DNA of 64,000 nucleotides from Candidatus Poribacteria bacterium (GTDB lineage Bacteria > Poribacteria > WGA-4E > WGA-3G). Numbering within the stretch: position 1 is the stretch's first letter; each line of letters opens with the position of its first letter. The DNA is taken from contig VXPE01000110.1 of assembly GCA_009839745.1 (NCBI GenBank), positions 1 through 64,000 on the forward strand, written 5' to 3'. Both the position numbers and the translations under genes were made by a program. The notes beneath the pieces were generated by a model, which worked only from the letters and a program-made list of their open reading frames with translations, was not told where the DNA came from and ran no database searches. Shown here one piece after another: positions 14,935-24,260 of the stretch.

Positions 14935-16998
14935 TTATTGTAAGAGTTCTATGAATGCATCAACATCCGTTGTGGGGGCTTGGCAGACGTAATTCTCGCA
15001 GACGTAGGCGGTTGCGGTGTCGTCAACTTGGGTCTTGCCAGCGAGGAGCGGTAACGTCTGTCCGTCAGTGGATTCGCTCAAGGCGACGATTTTGTTGGGC
15101 AGATACGTGCCGTGCAATGCTTCTAACATCGCCTCCGTTTTTGCATTCCCTTTTTCACCAACAATCGCAATCTCTTTGGGTGTCGATAGCAGGAATGCTA
15201 ATTCACAGAGCAGCTGCCCGGATCCTGAAGGCATCGCCTCCATTTGCTGGAAGTAGAGCAACAACGTCTCAACGGCTTTGTCGTGGAATTCAGAATTGTC
15301 AAGGTGTTTGGCGAGCCGTAGGAGACTGTGAATCGCCATGGATGCCCCGGAAGGTGTGGCACCGTCGTAAGCGGACTTGGATTGGACGATCAGCGTCTCG
15401 TGTGCTTTGCCAGTGAAGAAGAACCCGTCGCCTGCGTCGTCCCCGAACTGATCGATCATGATGTGTGCGAGGCGTTCGGCTTCAGTGAGCCACCGCGGTT
15501 CAAAACTGGCTTCGTAGAGCGCGATTAACCCAGCGATGAAGTAGGCGTAGTCCTCAAGATAGGCGTTGAGGTGGCTTTTACCGGCACGATAGGTGCGCAA
15601 GAGGAGTCCGTCCTCTTGTGATAGGGTCGTCAAGACGAATTCAGCGGATTTTTCACACGCCTCAAGGTATTCAGGTTTCCCGGTCAGTTGGTATCCCATC
15701 GCCATACCGCGAATCATGATTCCGTTCCAACTGGTGAGGATTTTGTCGTCCAATCCGGGTTTAATTCGCTTCTCTCGTTCATCAAACAACTTCTGCTTTC
15801 CATCTGCGAGAAGCGTTTCCAGTTCCTCGCCATCCAGACGCAGCTTCCGAGCAAAGACATCAGGTGGCGTCTGGACGTGGAGGATGTTTTCTCCCTCAAA
15901 GTTGCCTTGTGGTGTGATGTCGTAATACTCACAGAAGATCTGGGCATTCTCTTCACCAACGACATCTTCCACATCGTTCGGCTCCCAGACGAAGAATTTG
16001 CCCTCTACCCCTTCACTATCGGCATCTTGGGTGGAATAGAAACCGCCGTTTTCTGCGTCGTACATCTCACGGAGAACGTAATCGAGGGTTTCCGTGGCTA
16101 CATCACGATAGAACGGTTTCTGCGTGGCTTGATACGCCTCAAAATAGGCGACAACGAGTTGTGCGTTGTCATATAACATCTTCTCAAAATGTGGGACAAG
16201 CCAGTGAGCATCGGTGGAATATCGGTGAAAACCGCCACCGAGTTGGTCATACATACCCCCGCGCGCCATCTTCTCCAGTGTAAGCTCGACCATCTCTAAG
16301 GCGTTGGCGTTGCCGCTGTGGTGCCAATAGCGCAGGAGGAAAGGCAATCCCATGCTGGGTGGGAATTTGGGAGGGTCGCCGAATCCACCGTGGTGTGCAT
16401 CGAATCGCGAGTGGTAGTGCTGAAACGCCTGGGTCATCAACTCTTCCGTGAGTTCATAATGGTGCGGGTCAACGACGTTACTCATCTGGGCAAGGTGGTC
16501 AGTAATTTGGTCGGCTTGCTGTAGGACCTGCACATTTTGATCCCTGAACGCCTCAGCAACAGCATGCATCACCTTCGGGAACCCGGGTCTACCGTATCCG
16601 TCGGTCGGCGGGTAATAGGTTCCGCCGAAGAAGGGTTTCAGGTCAGGCGTGAGGAAGACCGTCATGGGCCAGCCCCCTTGACGGGCCATGATCTGGACGG
16701 CGTTCATGTAGATTTCATCTAAATCGGGACGCTCTTCTCTATCGACCTTGATGTTGATGAAAAGCTCGTTCATGACCGCGGCGATCTCTTCATTTTCAAA
16801 GGATTCGCGTTCCATGACGTGGCACCAGTGGCACGCGGAGTAGCCGATACTCAGAAGGATAGGCTTCTGGTCATCTTTGGCGCGCGTCAATGCTTCTTCG
16901 CCCCAGGGATACCAGTCAACGGGATTATGGGCATGCTGGAGCAGATAGGGGCTTGTTTCATGGATAAGGCGGTTGGTGTGTTCGGGTGTACCGTGCAT
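14935..16998 (-). CDS. YyaL-type thioredoxin-domain protein (DUF255)
   Basis: 687-aa homologue of the YyaL/SPATA20 family: an N-terminal thioredoxin-like DUF255 domain followed by an (alpha/alpha)6 glycosidase-like domain. The family signature [14 protein letters not shown] (24-37), the CHWC redox-type motif at C56-C59 and the [11 protein letters not shown] segment are present, as are [12 protein letters not shown] and [25 protein letters not shown] precedes the ATG. The cellular role of the family is not settled; a redox or sugar-modifying function has been proposed from structure. No obvious operon partner. Confidence 0.9.
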   Translation of the reverse strand: MHGTPEHTNRLIHETSPYLLQHAHNPVDWYPWGEEALTRAKDDQKPILLSIGYSACHWCHVMERESFENEEIAAVMNELFINIKVDREERPDLDEIYMNAVQIMARQGGWPMTVFLTPDLKPFFGGTYYPPTDGYGRPGFPKVMHAVAEAFRDQNVQVLQQADQITDHLAQMSNVVDPHHYELTEELMTQAFQHYHSRFDAHHGGFGDPPKFPPSMGLPFLLRYWHHSGNANALEMVELTLEKMARGGMYDQLGGGFHRYSTDAHWLVPHFEKMLYDNAQLVVAYFEAYQATQKPFYRDVATETLDYVLREMYDAENGGFYSTQDADSEGVEGKFFVWEPNDVEDVVGEENAQIFCEYYDITPQGNFEGENILHVQTPPDVFARKLRLDGEELETLLADGKQKLFDEREKRIKPGLDDKILTSWNGIMIRGMAMGYQLTGKPEYLEACEKSAEFVLTTLSQEDGLLLRTYRAGKSHLNAYLEDYAYFIAGLIALYEASFEPRWLTEAERLAHIMIDQFGDDAGDGFFFTGKAHETLIVQSKSAYDGATPSGASMAIHSLLRLAKHLDNSEFHDKAVETLLLYFQQMEAMPSGSGQLLCELAFLLSTPKEIAIVGEKGNAKTEAMLEALHGTYLPNKIVALSESTDGQTLPLLAGKTQVDDTATAYVCENYVCQAPTTDVDAFIELLQ

Positions 16999-17059
16999 GT
17001 GGGCATTTCTCCAATGTGTGGGACTCTACTTTAGAAGGTGTTCTTGCACTCAAAAAAAT

Positions 17060-17088
17060 GGGCGGGTAGTATGGAAGCCCGCCCTTAC
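17060..17088. repeat. REP-like hairpin with TTAC tail
   Basis: Arms GGGCGGG/CCCGCCC with an 11-nt loop and tail CTTAC, between the YyaL-like gene and tRNA-Glu. Confidence 0.5.
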
Positions 17089-17099
17089 AGGTGAAGAGA

Positions 17100-17171
17100 T
17101 ACCGCTACGGGGATTCGAACCCCGGTTTGGTGGCTGAGAACCACCCGTCCTAACCCCTAGACGATAGCGGC
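17100..17171 (-). tRNA. tRNA-Glu (CTC)
   Basis: Complete cloverleaf on the minus strand: acceptor GCCGCTA paired with TAGCGGT (G1-U72 wobble), anticodon stem GGTGG/CCACC with loop TTCTCAG (anticodon CTC), T arm CGGGG-TTCGAAT-CCCCG, discriminator A. The CCA end is not encoded. Confidence 0.93.
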
Positions 17172-17202
17172 ATATTGAGAGAATAGAAAAACTAAAAACG
17201 CA

Positions 17203-17223
17203 GCCTGCGACAACGGCGCAGGC
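17203..17223. repeat. Hairpin of the GTTGTT-loop family
   Basis: Minus strand: GCCTGC-GCCGTTGTC-GCAGGC. Relatives with different arms but the same loop lie at 19123, 24127 and 39470. Confidence 0.6.
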
Positions 17224-17290
17224 GACTCTACGGAAATGAACGCAAAAACTTCAGTCTACCTGCCCGAACCGCAAGTTAAAATTAAAATGA

Positions 17291-17361
17291 CTGCCCGGGA
17301 AGGACTCGAACCTTCACTACGTGGTCCAGAGCCACGCGTCCTACCATTAGACGACCGGGCA
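17291..17361 (-). tRNA. tRNA-Gln (CTG)
   Basis: Minus strand cloverleaf: acceptor TGCCCGG/CCGGGCA with the U1-A72 pair usual in tRNA-Gln, anticodon stem CGTGG/CCACG with loop CTCTGGA (anticodon CTG), T arm GAAGG-TTCGAGT-CCTTC, discriminator G. CCA not encoded. Lies 119 bp upstream of tRNA-Glu. Confidence 0.93.
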
Positions 17362-17441
17362 TCAACACGCATTTGCGGCGTGTTATGTTTAAGTATACCT
17401 TAAGAAATCGCGTTTGTCAATTTTTCGACAGATAAGTAAAT

Positions 17442-17543
17442 TTAACTTTTGTTCGCGTGTCTAATAGCAGTGCCTACGATTGTACCCAAACCAGCAAGAA
17501 AAGTAATAAATACAGCCGCAATAACCCATTCCATCCAGTTCAT
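17442..17543 (-). CDS. Small membrane protein downstream of nuoN
   Basis: A 33-codon frame, MNWMEWVIAAVFITFLAGLG and onwards, ending in RHANKS. It forms a single transmembrane helix with a short basic C-terminus. It starts 15 bp after the nuoN stop and has a clear SD (GAAGGA, about 9 bp upstream of ATG), so it is probably translated as the last gene of the complex I operon. No family recognised. It may be a small accessory subunit or an unrelated membrane peptide. Confidence 0.6.
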   Translation of the reverse strand: MNWMEWVIAAVFITFLAGLGTIVGTAIRHANKS

Positions 17544-17558
17544 TACTATTCCTTCAAT

Positions 17559-19049
17559 TCATTGCATCGGTATCACGGAGTCTGAGATATTGGAAAATGT
17601 ATAGAAAATATTGAGGAATCCGATGAGGATCGTTGGGATGACAAAGACGCTCAAGAGGGCAAAAGTGCCGGTAGAAAAGGAGACCTGCGTCGTTTCCTCT
17701 CCAGCATCTTCGAGAAACATCGCTTTCACAATACGGGCATAATAGTAGAGCGAGACGACGCTATTGAGCAGCCCGACAAGTGCGAGCCAATAATACCCTT
17801 GCTCAAGAACAGCGGCAAAGAGTAGCCATTTTCCGAAGAAACCCGCGAAGGGCGGAATCCCTGTCAGCGAAAAGAGGAAAATCACCATTGCCCAAGCGAC
17901 CAACGGTGCCCGCGAGGCGAGACCGCGATAGCCCTCAATCATCTCAGTTCCCTCCTCATTCGCAATCAGGACAACGACATAAAACGCGCCTAAGTTCATA
18001 AAGAGATAGACAACGAGATAGAAGAGGATCGCGCCGATGCCTTCAGAGGTGAGCAGGACCCCCCCCATCAAAAGGTACCCCCCGTGTGCGATGCTGGAAT
18101 ACGCCAATAAACGCTTCACATTCTGTTGTGGCAAAGCGGCGAGATTGCCGACAGTCATCGTCAATGCAGAAACGATCGCTAACATAAAGGTCCAATCAAC
18201 AGCTTGCATCAATTCAGAATTGCCAAACCCGGCATAGAAAAACCTGATGAACAGGGCAAAACCTGCGGATTTTGAGGCGACTGACAGAAAGGCGGTGATT
18301 GGGATAGGGGCGCCTTCATAGACATCAGGGGACCACATGTGAAACGGGACTGAGGCGATCTTATAGCCTACGCCCGCAAGAATGAAGGTTATGGCAATTA
18401 GCACAGCAAGAGGGGTAACGTCTCCAGATGCGAGGAGCTCGGTGAGTCGCACGCTAATTTGACCGAGATCGCCGGAGCCCGTCATCCCAAAGAGGAGCGA
18501 CAACCCGAAGAGCATGGTGCCAGAGGCGACTGCGCCATAGGTTATGTATTTAAACGCAGCTTCACTGGAACGCGGGCTATGTGTCAAGAACCCGGCGAGA
18601 ATATAGGAGGTAAGACTTACCGTTTCCAACGAGATGAATATCATCAACAGATTTGTCGAGGATGCCATCAGGAACATGCCGAGGGTGATGGCTAACAAAA
18701 GTGCATAGTATTCGCCTTTCAAACGGGCGTCCAGTTCGTCGGAGCGGAGCGAAAAGAGAATCGTTGCAGCGGTTGCGAGTAGCAATAAAACCTTGAAAAA
18801 GCTGGAAAACTCGTCAAGTCGGACCATCCCCAAAAAGAGGGAAATGGGACCTTCATCGCCGAAAGAGAAGTGCGTGATTAGGACAGCGGCGAAAACGCAA
18901 ACACACCCTGCGAGGGAGAGATGTGCGACTGCGGAACTTTCTCCATCCTTTACAACGAGATCAAGGAGTACAACAGCGGCGGCAAAAATCACAAGGAGGA
19001 TTTCTGGGCTGAAGTAGAGGAGGCTTTCGATGTTGCTTAAGGGTTGCAT
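17559..19049 (-). CDS. nuoN: NADH-quinone oxidoreductase subunit N
   Basis: 496-aa antiporter-like proton-pumping membrane subunit of complex I (Mrp/NuoLMN family), with about 14 hydrophobic helices. Characteristic segments include VSLTSYILAGF, the lysine-containing GVGYKIASVPFHMWSPDVYEG (TM7-8) and QNVKRLLAYSSIAHGGYLL. The ATG is preceded by the AAGG...AATTAAAA leader shared with nuoM and nuoD. It is followed closely by a small membrane protein gene. Confidence 0.96.
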   Translation of the reverse strand: MQPLSNIESLLYFSPEILLVIFAAAVVLLDLVVKDGESSAVAHLSLAGCVCVFAAVLITHFSFGDEGPISLFLGMVRLDEFSSFFKVLLLLATAATILFSLRSDELDARLKGEYYALLLAITLGMFLMASSTNLLMIFISLETVSLTSYILAGFLTHSPRSSEAAFKYITYGAVASGTMLFGLSLLFGMTGSGDLGQISVRLTELLASGDVTPLAVLIAITFILAGVGYKIASVPFHMWSPDVYEGAPIPITAFLSVASKSAGFALFIRFFYAGFGNSELMQAVDWTFMLAIVSALTMTVGNLAALPQQNVKRLLAYSSIAHGGYLLMGGVLLTSEGIGAILFYLVVYLFMNLGAFYVVVLIANEEGTEMIEGYRGLASRAPLVAWAMVIFLFSLTGIPPFAGFFGKWLLFAAVLEQGYYWLALVGLLNSVVSLYYYARIVKAMFLEDAGEETTQVSFSTGTFALLSVFVIPTILIGFLNIFYTFSNISDSVIPMQ

Positions 19050-19122
19050 ATTTTAATTTTTTAATTTTACCTTGCGGTTCGGTCAGAGGCGCGGGTTCAA
19101 TAACGTCTATCGCTGTCTATCC

Positions 19123-19143
19123 GCTTGCGCCGTTGTTGCAAGC
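19123..19143. repeat. Hairpin of the GTTGTT-loop family
   Basis: GCTTGC-GCCGTTGTT-GCAAGC in the nuoM-nuoN spacer. Confidence 0.6.
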
Positions 19144-19226
19144 TACGCGCTTGGGTCTAACAAAAACTTCTTTACTGACAACTATAATTATACCTTACGG
19201 TTTGGTCAGGTGCCTGGGTTCAATTT

Positions 19227-20738
19227 TTAATTTACCTGCAGGACACCAATGAGACTGGTAACCGATTCTCTGAACATATCAATAGCGAAGTTGGGCCAAA
19301 CGCCAAGCACGATGGTTAAGATGCCAAGTGGCACCAATGTCAGAATTTCGCGTCCATTGATTTCGGGAAGGTCTTCATATTTAGGGTTGAGTGTCCCTAA
19401 GAAAACCCTTTGGAGCGTCCAGAGGAAATATGCCGCACCGACAACGATCCCGATAGTGGACAAGATGGTCAACAGTTTGAATTTATCGTAGGCACCGAGT
19501 AAGGAGAGTGCCTCTCCGACGAATCCACTCAAGCCGGGGAGTCCCAAAGAAGCCATGAACGCAAGCGTCGTAATGCCGGTATAGACAGGCATTTTGGTTC
19601 CCAGACCGCCGAATCCATTGATTTCACGATGGTGTGCCCTGTCGTAAAGGACACCGACGAGTAGGAAGAGCATGGCACTGATGACACCGTGGTTGAACAT
19701 CTGGAGAATTGCGCCGGTAATACCCTCCGGATTTCGGGCGGAAAGTCCGAGGATGACGAACCCCATGTGCCCGATACTCGAGTACGCGACCAATTTCTTA
19801 AAGTCGGTTTGTGCCAGGGCACAGAAGGATCCGTAGACGATATTAATAAATCCAAGAAGTGCAAGACTATTGCCCCAGAAACCCATCCCATTACAGAAGA
19901 AGTCCAAGCCTTGTGGGAACATCGCCATGTTTACCCGAACCAACCCATAAGTTCCCATTTTTAGGAGAATCCCGGCAAGGATAACGCTAATGGCTGTCGG
20001 TGCTTCGACGTGTGCATCGGGAAGCCACGTATGGAACGGAAAGATTGGCACTTTTACAGCAAACCCGACAAAGAAACCGAGGAAGACCCAGATCTGGAAG
20101 TTGAGGTTGTTCAGGGCGTGTCCCGCTGTAGACGCTAACGTAATGAGTGTCGGAATATCAAAGGTTCGTGCCCCTGGTGTGCCACTGTTGAGATAGACGG
20201 CTATCATCGCAACCAACATTAACACACTGCCAAAGAGCGTATAGAGGAAGAACTTAATTGCAGCGTATTCGCGGCGCGGTCCGCCCCAGATACCGATAAG
20301 GAAGTACATCGGCAGGAGTGTCAGTTCAAAGAAGACGTAGAACAGGAACAGATCCAAGGCAGCGAAGAAACCCAGCATTCCGGTCTCAAGCAGTAGGAAC
20401 AACGCCATGTAAGCCTTGATACCTTTTTCGATGTTTCGCCAAGAGGCAATAACACAGATGGGCCCTAAGAGTGCAGTGAGGAGCAGAAGTGTCACACTGA
20501 GTCCGTCAATGCCGATGTGATATTGGATATTAAACGCTTGGATCCAAGGGACGTTAACGACGTACTGTGTTCCTGCAGTCGAGCGGTCATAGGAGATAAA
20601 TAAAGTGACTGCGAGTGCGAGTGGGATGAGTGTAAAGAGGAGCGTAACGCGTTTAATCAGTTCCTCTGACTCGCGCGGCAGAAGTAAAACAGCGATCATC
20701 CCGAGCAACGGGATAAAAATCATCAACGATAGTAACAT
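19227..20738 (-). CDS. nuoM: NADH-quinone oxidoreductase subunit M
   Basis: 503-aa antiporter-like pumping subunit of complex I. Recognisable segments: FYVFFELTLLPMYFLIGIWGG (with the conserved Glu in TM5), KVPIFPFHTWLPDAHVEAPT and TDFKKLVAYSSIGHMGFV. Full length. Leader with AAGGAAGAATTAAAAA before the ATG. It lies between nuoL and nuoN as in most nuo operons. Confidence 0.97.
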   Translation of the reverse strand: MLLSLMIFIPLLGMIAVLLLPRESEELIKRVTLLFTLIPLALAVTLFISYDRSTAGTQYVVNVPWIQAFNIQYHIGIDGLSVTLLLLTALLGPICVIASWRNIEKGIKAYMALFLLLETGMLGFFAALDLFLFYVFFELTLLPMYFLIGIWGGPRREYAAIKFFLYTLFGSVLMLVAMIAVYLNSGTPGARTFDIPTLITLASTAGHALNNLNFQIWVFLGFFVGFAVKVPIFPFHTWLPDAHVEAPTAISVILAGILLKMGTYGLVRVNMAMFPQGLDFFCNGMGFWGNSLALLGFINIVYGSFCALAQTDFKKLVAYSSIGHMGFVILGLSARNPEGITGAILQMFNHGVISAMLFLLVGVLYDRAHHREINGFGGLGTKMPVYTGITTLAFMASLGLPGLSGFVGEALSLLGAYDKFKLLTILSTIGIVVGAAYFLWTLQRVFLGTLNPKYEDLPEINGREILTLVPLGILTIVLGVWPNFAIDMFRESVTSLIGVLQVN

Positions 20739-20867
20739 TTTTTAATTCTTCCTTGCGGTTCGGTCAGGTGGGTTTAAGGTTTAGAATGCTTTTCCGTATA
20801 CCTGAAGAAACACCCAAGCAAAAACCCCTCCATTTCATTATGGAATGGCGCGCGGGAAACCCAACAG

Positions 20868-23087
20868 TTAAAGAGCCCGAAAAATCAGGATTAACAATAC
20901 AATTCCAGCGAGCACAACGAAGAGATAGGTTTGAATCGCGCCGGTCTGGATCCGACGGACTCTTCCGCCGATTGCCCACGTAACCTCAGCAACTCGATTC
21001 ACCATGCCATCAACGACACGGTTATCAAAAGAGCCGATGAACACAGCGAGGAAGTCTCGCGTCACTTTTCCAACACCGTTGACGATACCGTCAACGACAG
21101 TTCCATCGAATTGCGCGAAGAGTCGTGCTTTCCACACGGTTAGCGCGACCAATACACCGTTGTAAAACTCGTCAAAGTAGTATTTATGCCAGAACAAATT
21201 ATAAAGCGGTCGGAAAGTCGTTGCGACAGATTCGGCAGACAAAGTCCTCTTGTGGTAGAACAACCATGAGAGGAATATACCCAATCCAGCGGCGCAAATA
21301 GATAGCACCATCGCGATGGTATGTGCAGGACCGTGGTGTCCATGATGCCCATCATCAGCGTGTGCGCCGTGTGTATCGTGTCCGCTTTCTTCCGCTGCGA
21401 CTGCTTCAGAAACGCCGAAGAGTGATAGAGTGACTCGCGCCTCGTCCATTTTGCTGTCAGGTGAAGCGTCCGCGTGCTGTGGTGCGTGAAGATGCGGTTG
21501 TTCTGGTGGTTTAACATAGTCTTCGTTAAACCAAAGTATATTCACGACAGGGAGACTCAGAACCGCCAAAATGAGGAGCGGCACGGTCATCGACTTCGGG
21601 GATTCATGCGCCATGTCGTGCATCTCCTGATTGCGCGGTTCGCCGAAGAAGGTCATGAAAATCAGTCGGAACATATAGAATGCCGTAATTCCAGCGGCAC
21701 AGAGTGCTATCCCGAATAGGAGATAGTGATGGACAGAGTTCCATTCCATCGCTCGCCCGAGCACACCGCCTAAGATCGCGTCCTTGCTCCAGAATCCGGA
21801 GAAGACAAAAGGCACTCCAGAAATGGACAACGTTGCGATGAGCATTGTGACAAAAGTAATTGGCATTTTGTGGCGCAGTCCGCCCATGTTCCGCATGTCC
21901 TGATCGGGCGGAATTTCGGAACCGTGATCATGGACTAAAGCGTGGTCGTCGTGTTCATGTCCGTGTGTATCGTGGGCATGATCGTTTTCATCGTCATGTG
22001 CGTGCGCATGCATGGCATGGAAGGCGTGGATGACGCTCCCTGAACCGAGAAACAGCAGTGCTTTGAAAAAGGCGTGTGTCGTGAGGTGGAAAAGCCCCGC
22101 GACATAACTTCCAGCCCCAATTCCAAGCATCATATAACCCAGTTGGCTAATCGTCGAGTATGCCAGAACCCGTTTAATGTCGAAGCGGACGATAGCGATA
22201 GTCGCAGCGATGAGTGCAGTAATGCCCCCGATGTAAGCAATAACTAAAGACGAGGTTTCTGTCAGGATAGGGAACATCCGAGCCGTAAGATATACGCCGG
22301 CGGCAACCATCGTCGCAGCATGAATCAAGGCACTGACGGGTGTAGGTCCTTCCATGGCATCAGGGAGCCATGTATGCAGCGGCACCTGTGCAGATTTACC
22401 GATAGCACCACAAAAGATGAGGACCCCTGCGATCGAGAGCCATACCATATCGCCGGTATTCAGGCTGGCGACAAGGGCAAAAATACCGCCTTCTCCATAG
22501 AGCGAGAGCGTTTTAAACTTAGTGAAGAGCATCATCATGCCGATGAACATACCGACATCACCGACACGTGTGGTCAAGAACGCTTTTTTACAGGCATCCG
22601 CGGCGGAATCCTTTTCAAACCAGAAACCGATGAGCAGATAGGAGCAAAGTCCAACAAGTTCCCAACCGATATAGATGCCGAGCAAGTTGTCCGACACGAC
22701 CAAGAAGAGCATCGAAAAGGAGAAGAGCGAAAGGTAGGCAAAAAACCGTGGGTATCTCGGATCGCCGTGCATGTATCCCATTGAGAAAATATGAACGAGG
22801 CTACTGACGAGCGTGACAACAATCAGCATGATCGCTGTGACGCTGTCCAAATAAAAGCCCATAGAGAAGGTAACACCACCGAGCGAAATCCAATTAACTG
22901 TATGCGGTTCTGGATCGGGAGCGATTTCTCCCAACAACAGGAACGAACAGACGAGTGCAATGAGCATTGCGGCAGTGGAGAGGTAGTCCTGTCGCTGGAA
23001 ACTCCGATTTCCCAAGCCCAAAAGCCCAAAGATCGCAAATGCGGCAAGCGGGCAAAGTAAGATGAGACTAATTAATAGAACAACCAT
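20868..23087 (-). CDS. nuoL: NADH-quinone oxidoreductase subunit L with His-rich insertions
   Basis: 739-aa distal pumping subunit of complex I, with the long lateral helix expected at the C-terminus. Core motifs are intact: ELVGLCSYLLIGFW, SAQVPLHTWLPDAMEGPTPV and DIKRVLAYSTISQLGYM. It is longer than E. coli NuoL (about 613 aa). The extra length includes a His/Asp-rich loop at about residues 355-390 (runs such as HAHDDENDHAHD) between transmembrane helices, and a second His-rich stretch near 570-590 (HDTHGAHADDGHHGHHG). Such loops could bind Zn or other metals; no function is known. Confidence 0.96.
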   Translation of the reverse strand: MVVLLISLILLCPLAAFAIFGLLGLGNRSFQRQDYLSTAAMLIALVCSFLLLGEIAPDPEPHTVNWISLGGVTFSMGFYLDSVTAIMLIVVTLVSSLVHIFSMGYMHGDPRYPRFFAYLSLFSFSMLFLVVSDNLLGIYIGWELVGLCSYLLIGFWFEKDSAADACKKAFLTTRVGDVGMFIGMMMLFTKFKTLSLYGEGGIFALVASLNTGDMVWLSIAGVLIFCGAIGKSAQVPLHTWLPDAMEGPTPVSALIHAATMVAAGVYLTARMFPILTETSSLVIAYIGGITALIAATIAIVRFDIKRVLAYSTISQLGYMMLGIGAGSYVAGLFHLTTHAFFKALLFLGSGSVIHAFHAMHAHAHDDENDHAHDTHGHEHDDHALVHDHGSEIPPDQDMRNMGGLRHKMPITFVTMLIATLSISGVPFVFSGFWSKDAILGGVLGRAMEWNSVHHYLLFGIALCAAGITAFYMFRLIFMTFFGEPRNQEMHDMAHESPKSMTVPLLILAVLSLPVVNILWFNEDYVKPPEQPHLHAPQHADASPDSKMDEARVTLSLFGVSEAVAAEESGHDTHGAHADDGHHGHHGPAHTIAMVLSICAAGLGIFLSWLFYHKRTLSAESVATTFRPLYNLFWHKYYFDEFYNGVLVALTVWKARLFAQFDGTVVDGIVNGVGKVTRDFLAVFIGSFDNRVVDGMVNRVAEVTWAIGGRVRRIQTGAIQTYLFVVLAGIVLLILIFRAL

Positions 23088-23206
23088 ACTTTTAACTATT
23101 GCTCCAGGGCGGTGTTTCCGTTGTCAACACCGATCTAAAATTGATGAAAGAACCTGTTTGCAGTTCAAAAAGGTTTCTTAACGTTTTAGCAGTTATCGCT
23201 AAAAAA

Positions 23207-23515
23207 TTACCCCTTTAAGGTGTCCACTTCGTTGGGACGGATGCTCCCGAATTCACGGTAGATCGCGAGGATAATCGCCAAAAAGACAGCGGCTTCCGCT
23301 GCGGCGAGCACAATCCCAAAAATCGCGATAATTTGTCCGCTGATGTCTTCTGGTGGTGTCACAAAACGCGAGAATGCGGCAAAGTTAAGATTACACGAAT
23401 TGAGAATCAATTCAATTCCCATCAAAATACTAATGGCGTTGCGTCGGGTCAAGACGGCGAAGATACCGAGCGTGAACAGAATCGCACTGATAACGAGGTA
23501 GTGTTGTAGGGTCAT
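23207..23515 (-). CDS. nuoK: NADH-quinone oxidoreductase subunit K
   Basis: 102-aa three-helix subunit of the complex I membrane arm. The conserved Glu-containing helix MGIELILNSCNLNF and the second Glu in VLAAAEAAVFLAI are both present; these residues lie on the central proton path. Standard length. It sits 16 bp downstream of nuoJ. Confidence 0.97.
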   Translation of the reverse strand: MTLQHYLVISAILFTLGIFAVLTRRNAISILMGIELILNSCNLNFAAFSRFVTPPEDISGQIIAIFGIVLAAAEAAVFLAIILAIYREFGSIRPNEVDTLKG

Positions 23516-23531
23516 CTTTGGTGTAAAGGGT

Positions 23532-24062
23532 TTAGTCCCTAACCTCCTTCCGGGAAATCAGGGCGGCTCCGATTAATGCGACTAACAACAGCACAGAGAC
23601 GACCTCAAAGGGCAAGAGAAATTGTCCATTCAGGATCAACTCGCCAATGCGTTCTGTTGTCGGTGGAAGCTCAGTGCCATCGTCGGTGAGATTCTTCCAT
23701 GCGGGTGTATTCGCAATAACGGTTAAGAGCAACATAAGCAGTGCCAGTGCAATCACGCCTCCGAGCAGCAGTTGTCCGCGTTCTATATGACCTTTAACCT
23801 GAATGGGCATGTCAAAACGTTCGCTTGTCATCATGACCCCGAATAGAATGAGGACGAGTATACCACCGACATAGACAATCACCTGCGTTGCAGCGAGAAA
23901 ATCAGCCTGTAAAAAGACGTAAAGCCCGGCAACACCGAAGAGCGTCACCATGAGCGAAAACGCCGCGTGGACAATGTTTCGGACTGTGACAACGATGAGC
24001 GCTGAGGCGACTGTCATCAGGGCAAAGCCGTAAAAAATAAATGTTTTAAGCGTAAATTCCAT
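23532..24062 (-). CDS. nuoJ: NADH-quinone oxidoreductase subunit J
   Basis: 176 aa from the ATG at 24062 (MEFTLKTFIFYGFALM), a normal NuoJ N-terminus. The frame is open 20 codons further upstream, but that extension is basic and overlaps a repeat hairpin. The segment ADFLAATQVIVYVGGILVLI is the hallmark third helix with its pi-bulge. Five membrane helices, followed closely by nuoK. Confidence 0.93.
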   Translation of the reverse strand: MEFTLKTFIFYGFALMTVASALIVVTVRNIVHAAFSLMVTLFGVAGLYVFLQADFLAATQVIVYVGGILVLILFGVMMTSERFDMPIQVKGHIERGQLLLGGVIALALLMLLLTVIANTPAWKNLTDDGTELPPTTERIGELILNGQFLLPFEVVSVLLLVALIGAALISRKEVRD

Positions 24063-24126
24063 TCTTTTAAGCTGGCGCAAGCGAATTGTCAGGATTACTT
24101 GGCGTGCAGCTCCTCTTTTCAAACCC

Positions 24127-24150
24127 GCACTGCTACCGTTGTTGCAGTGC
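24127..24150. repeat. Hairpin of the GTTGTT-loop family
   Basis: GCACTGC-TACCGTTGTT-GCAGTGC between nuoI and nuoJ. Confidence 0.6.
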
Positions 24151-24260
24151 TGCTGACTTTTGCCAATCTTTTCAACTTTTTAGGACATCAAGCAAGTGCC
24201 ACAGAAACCCCATTCAATACGAATTAAATCTGTAACGCAAGATCCAACGTTATGAAAGTG

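Noticed and set aside
17060-17088. Rho-independent terminator
   Set aside because: Good stem but an 11-nt loop and no T-run on either side; fits the dispersed hairpin family better.
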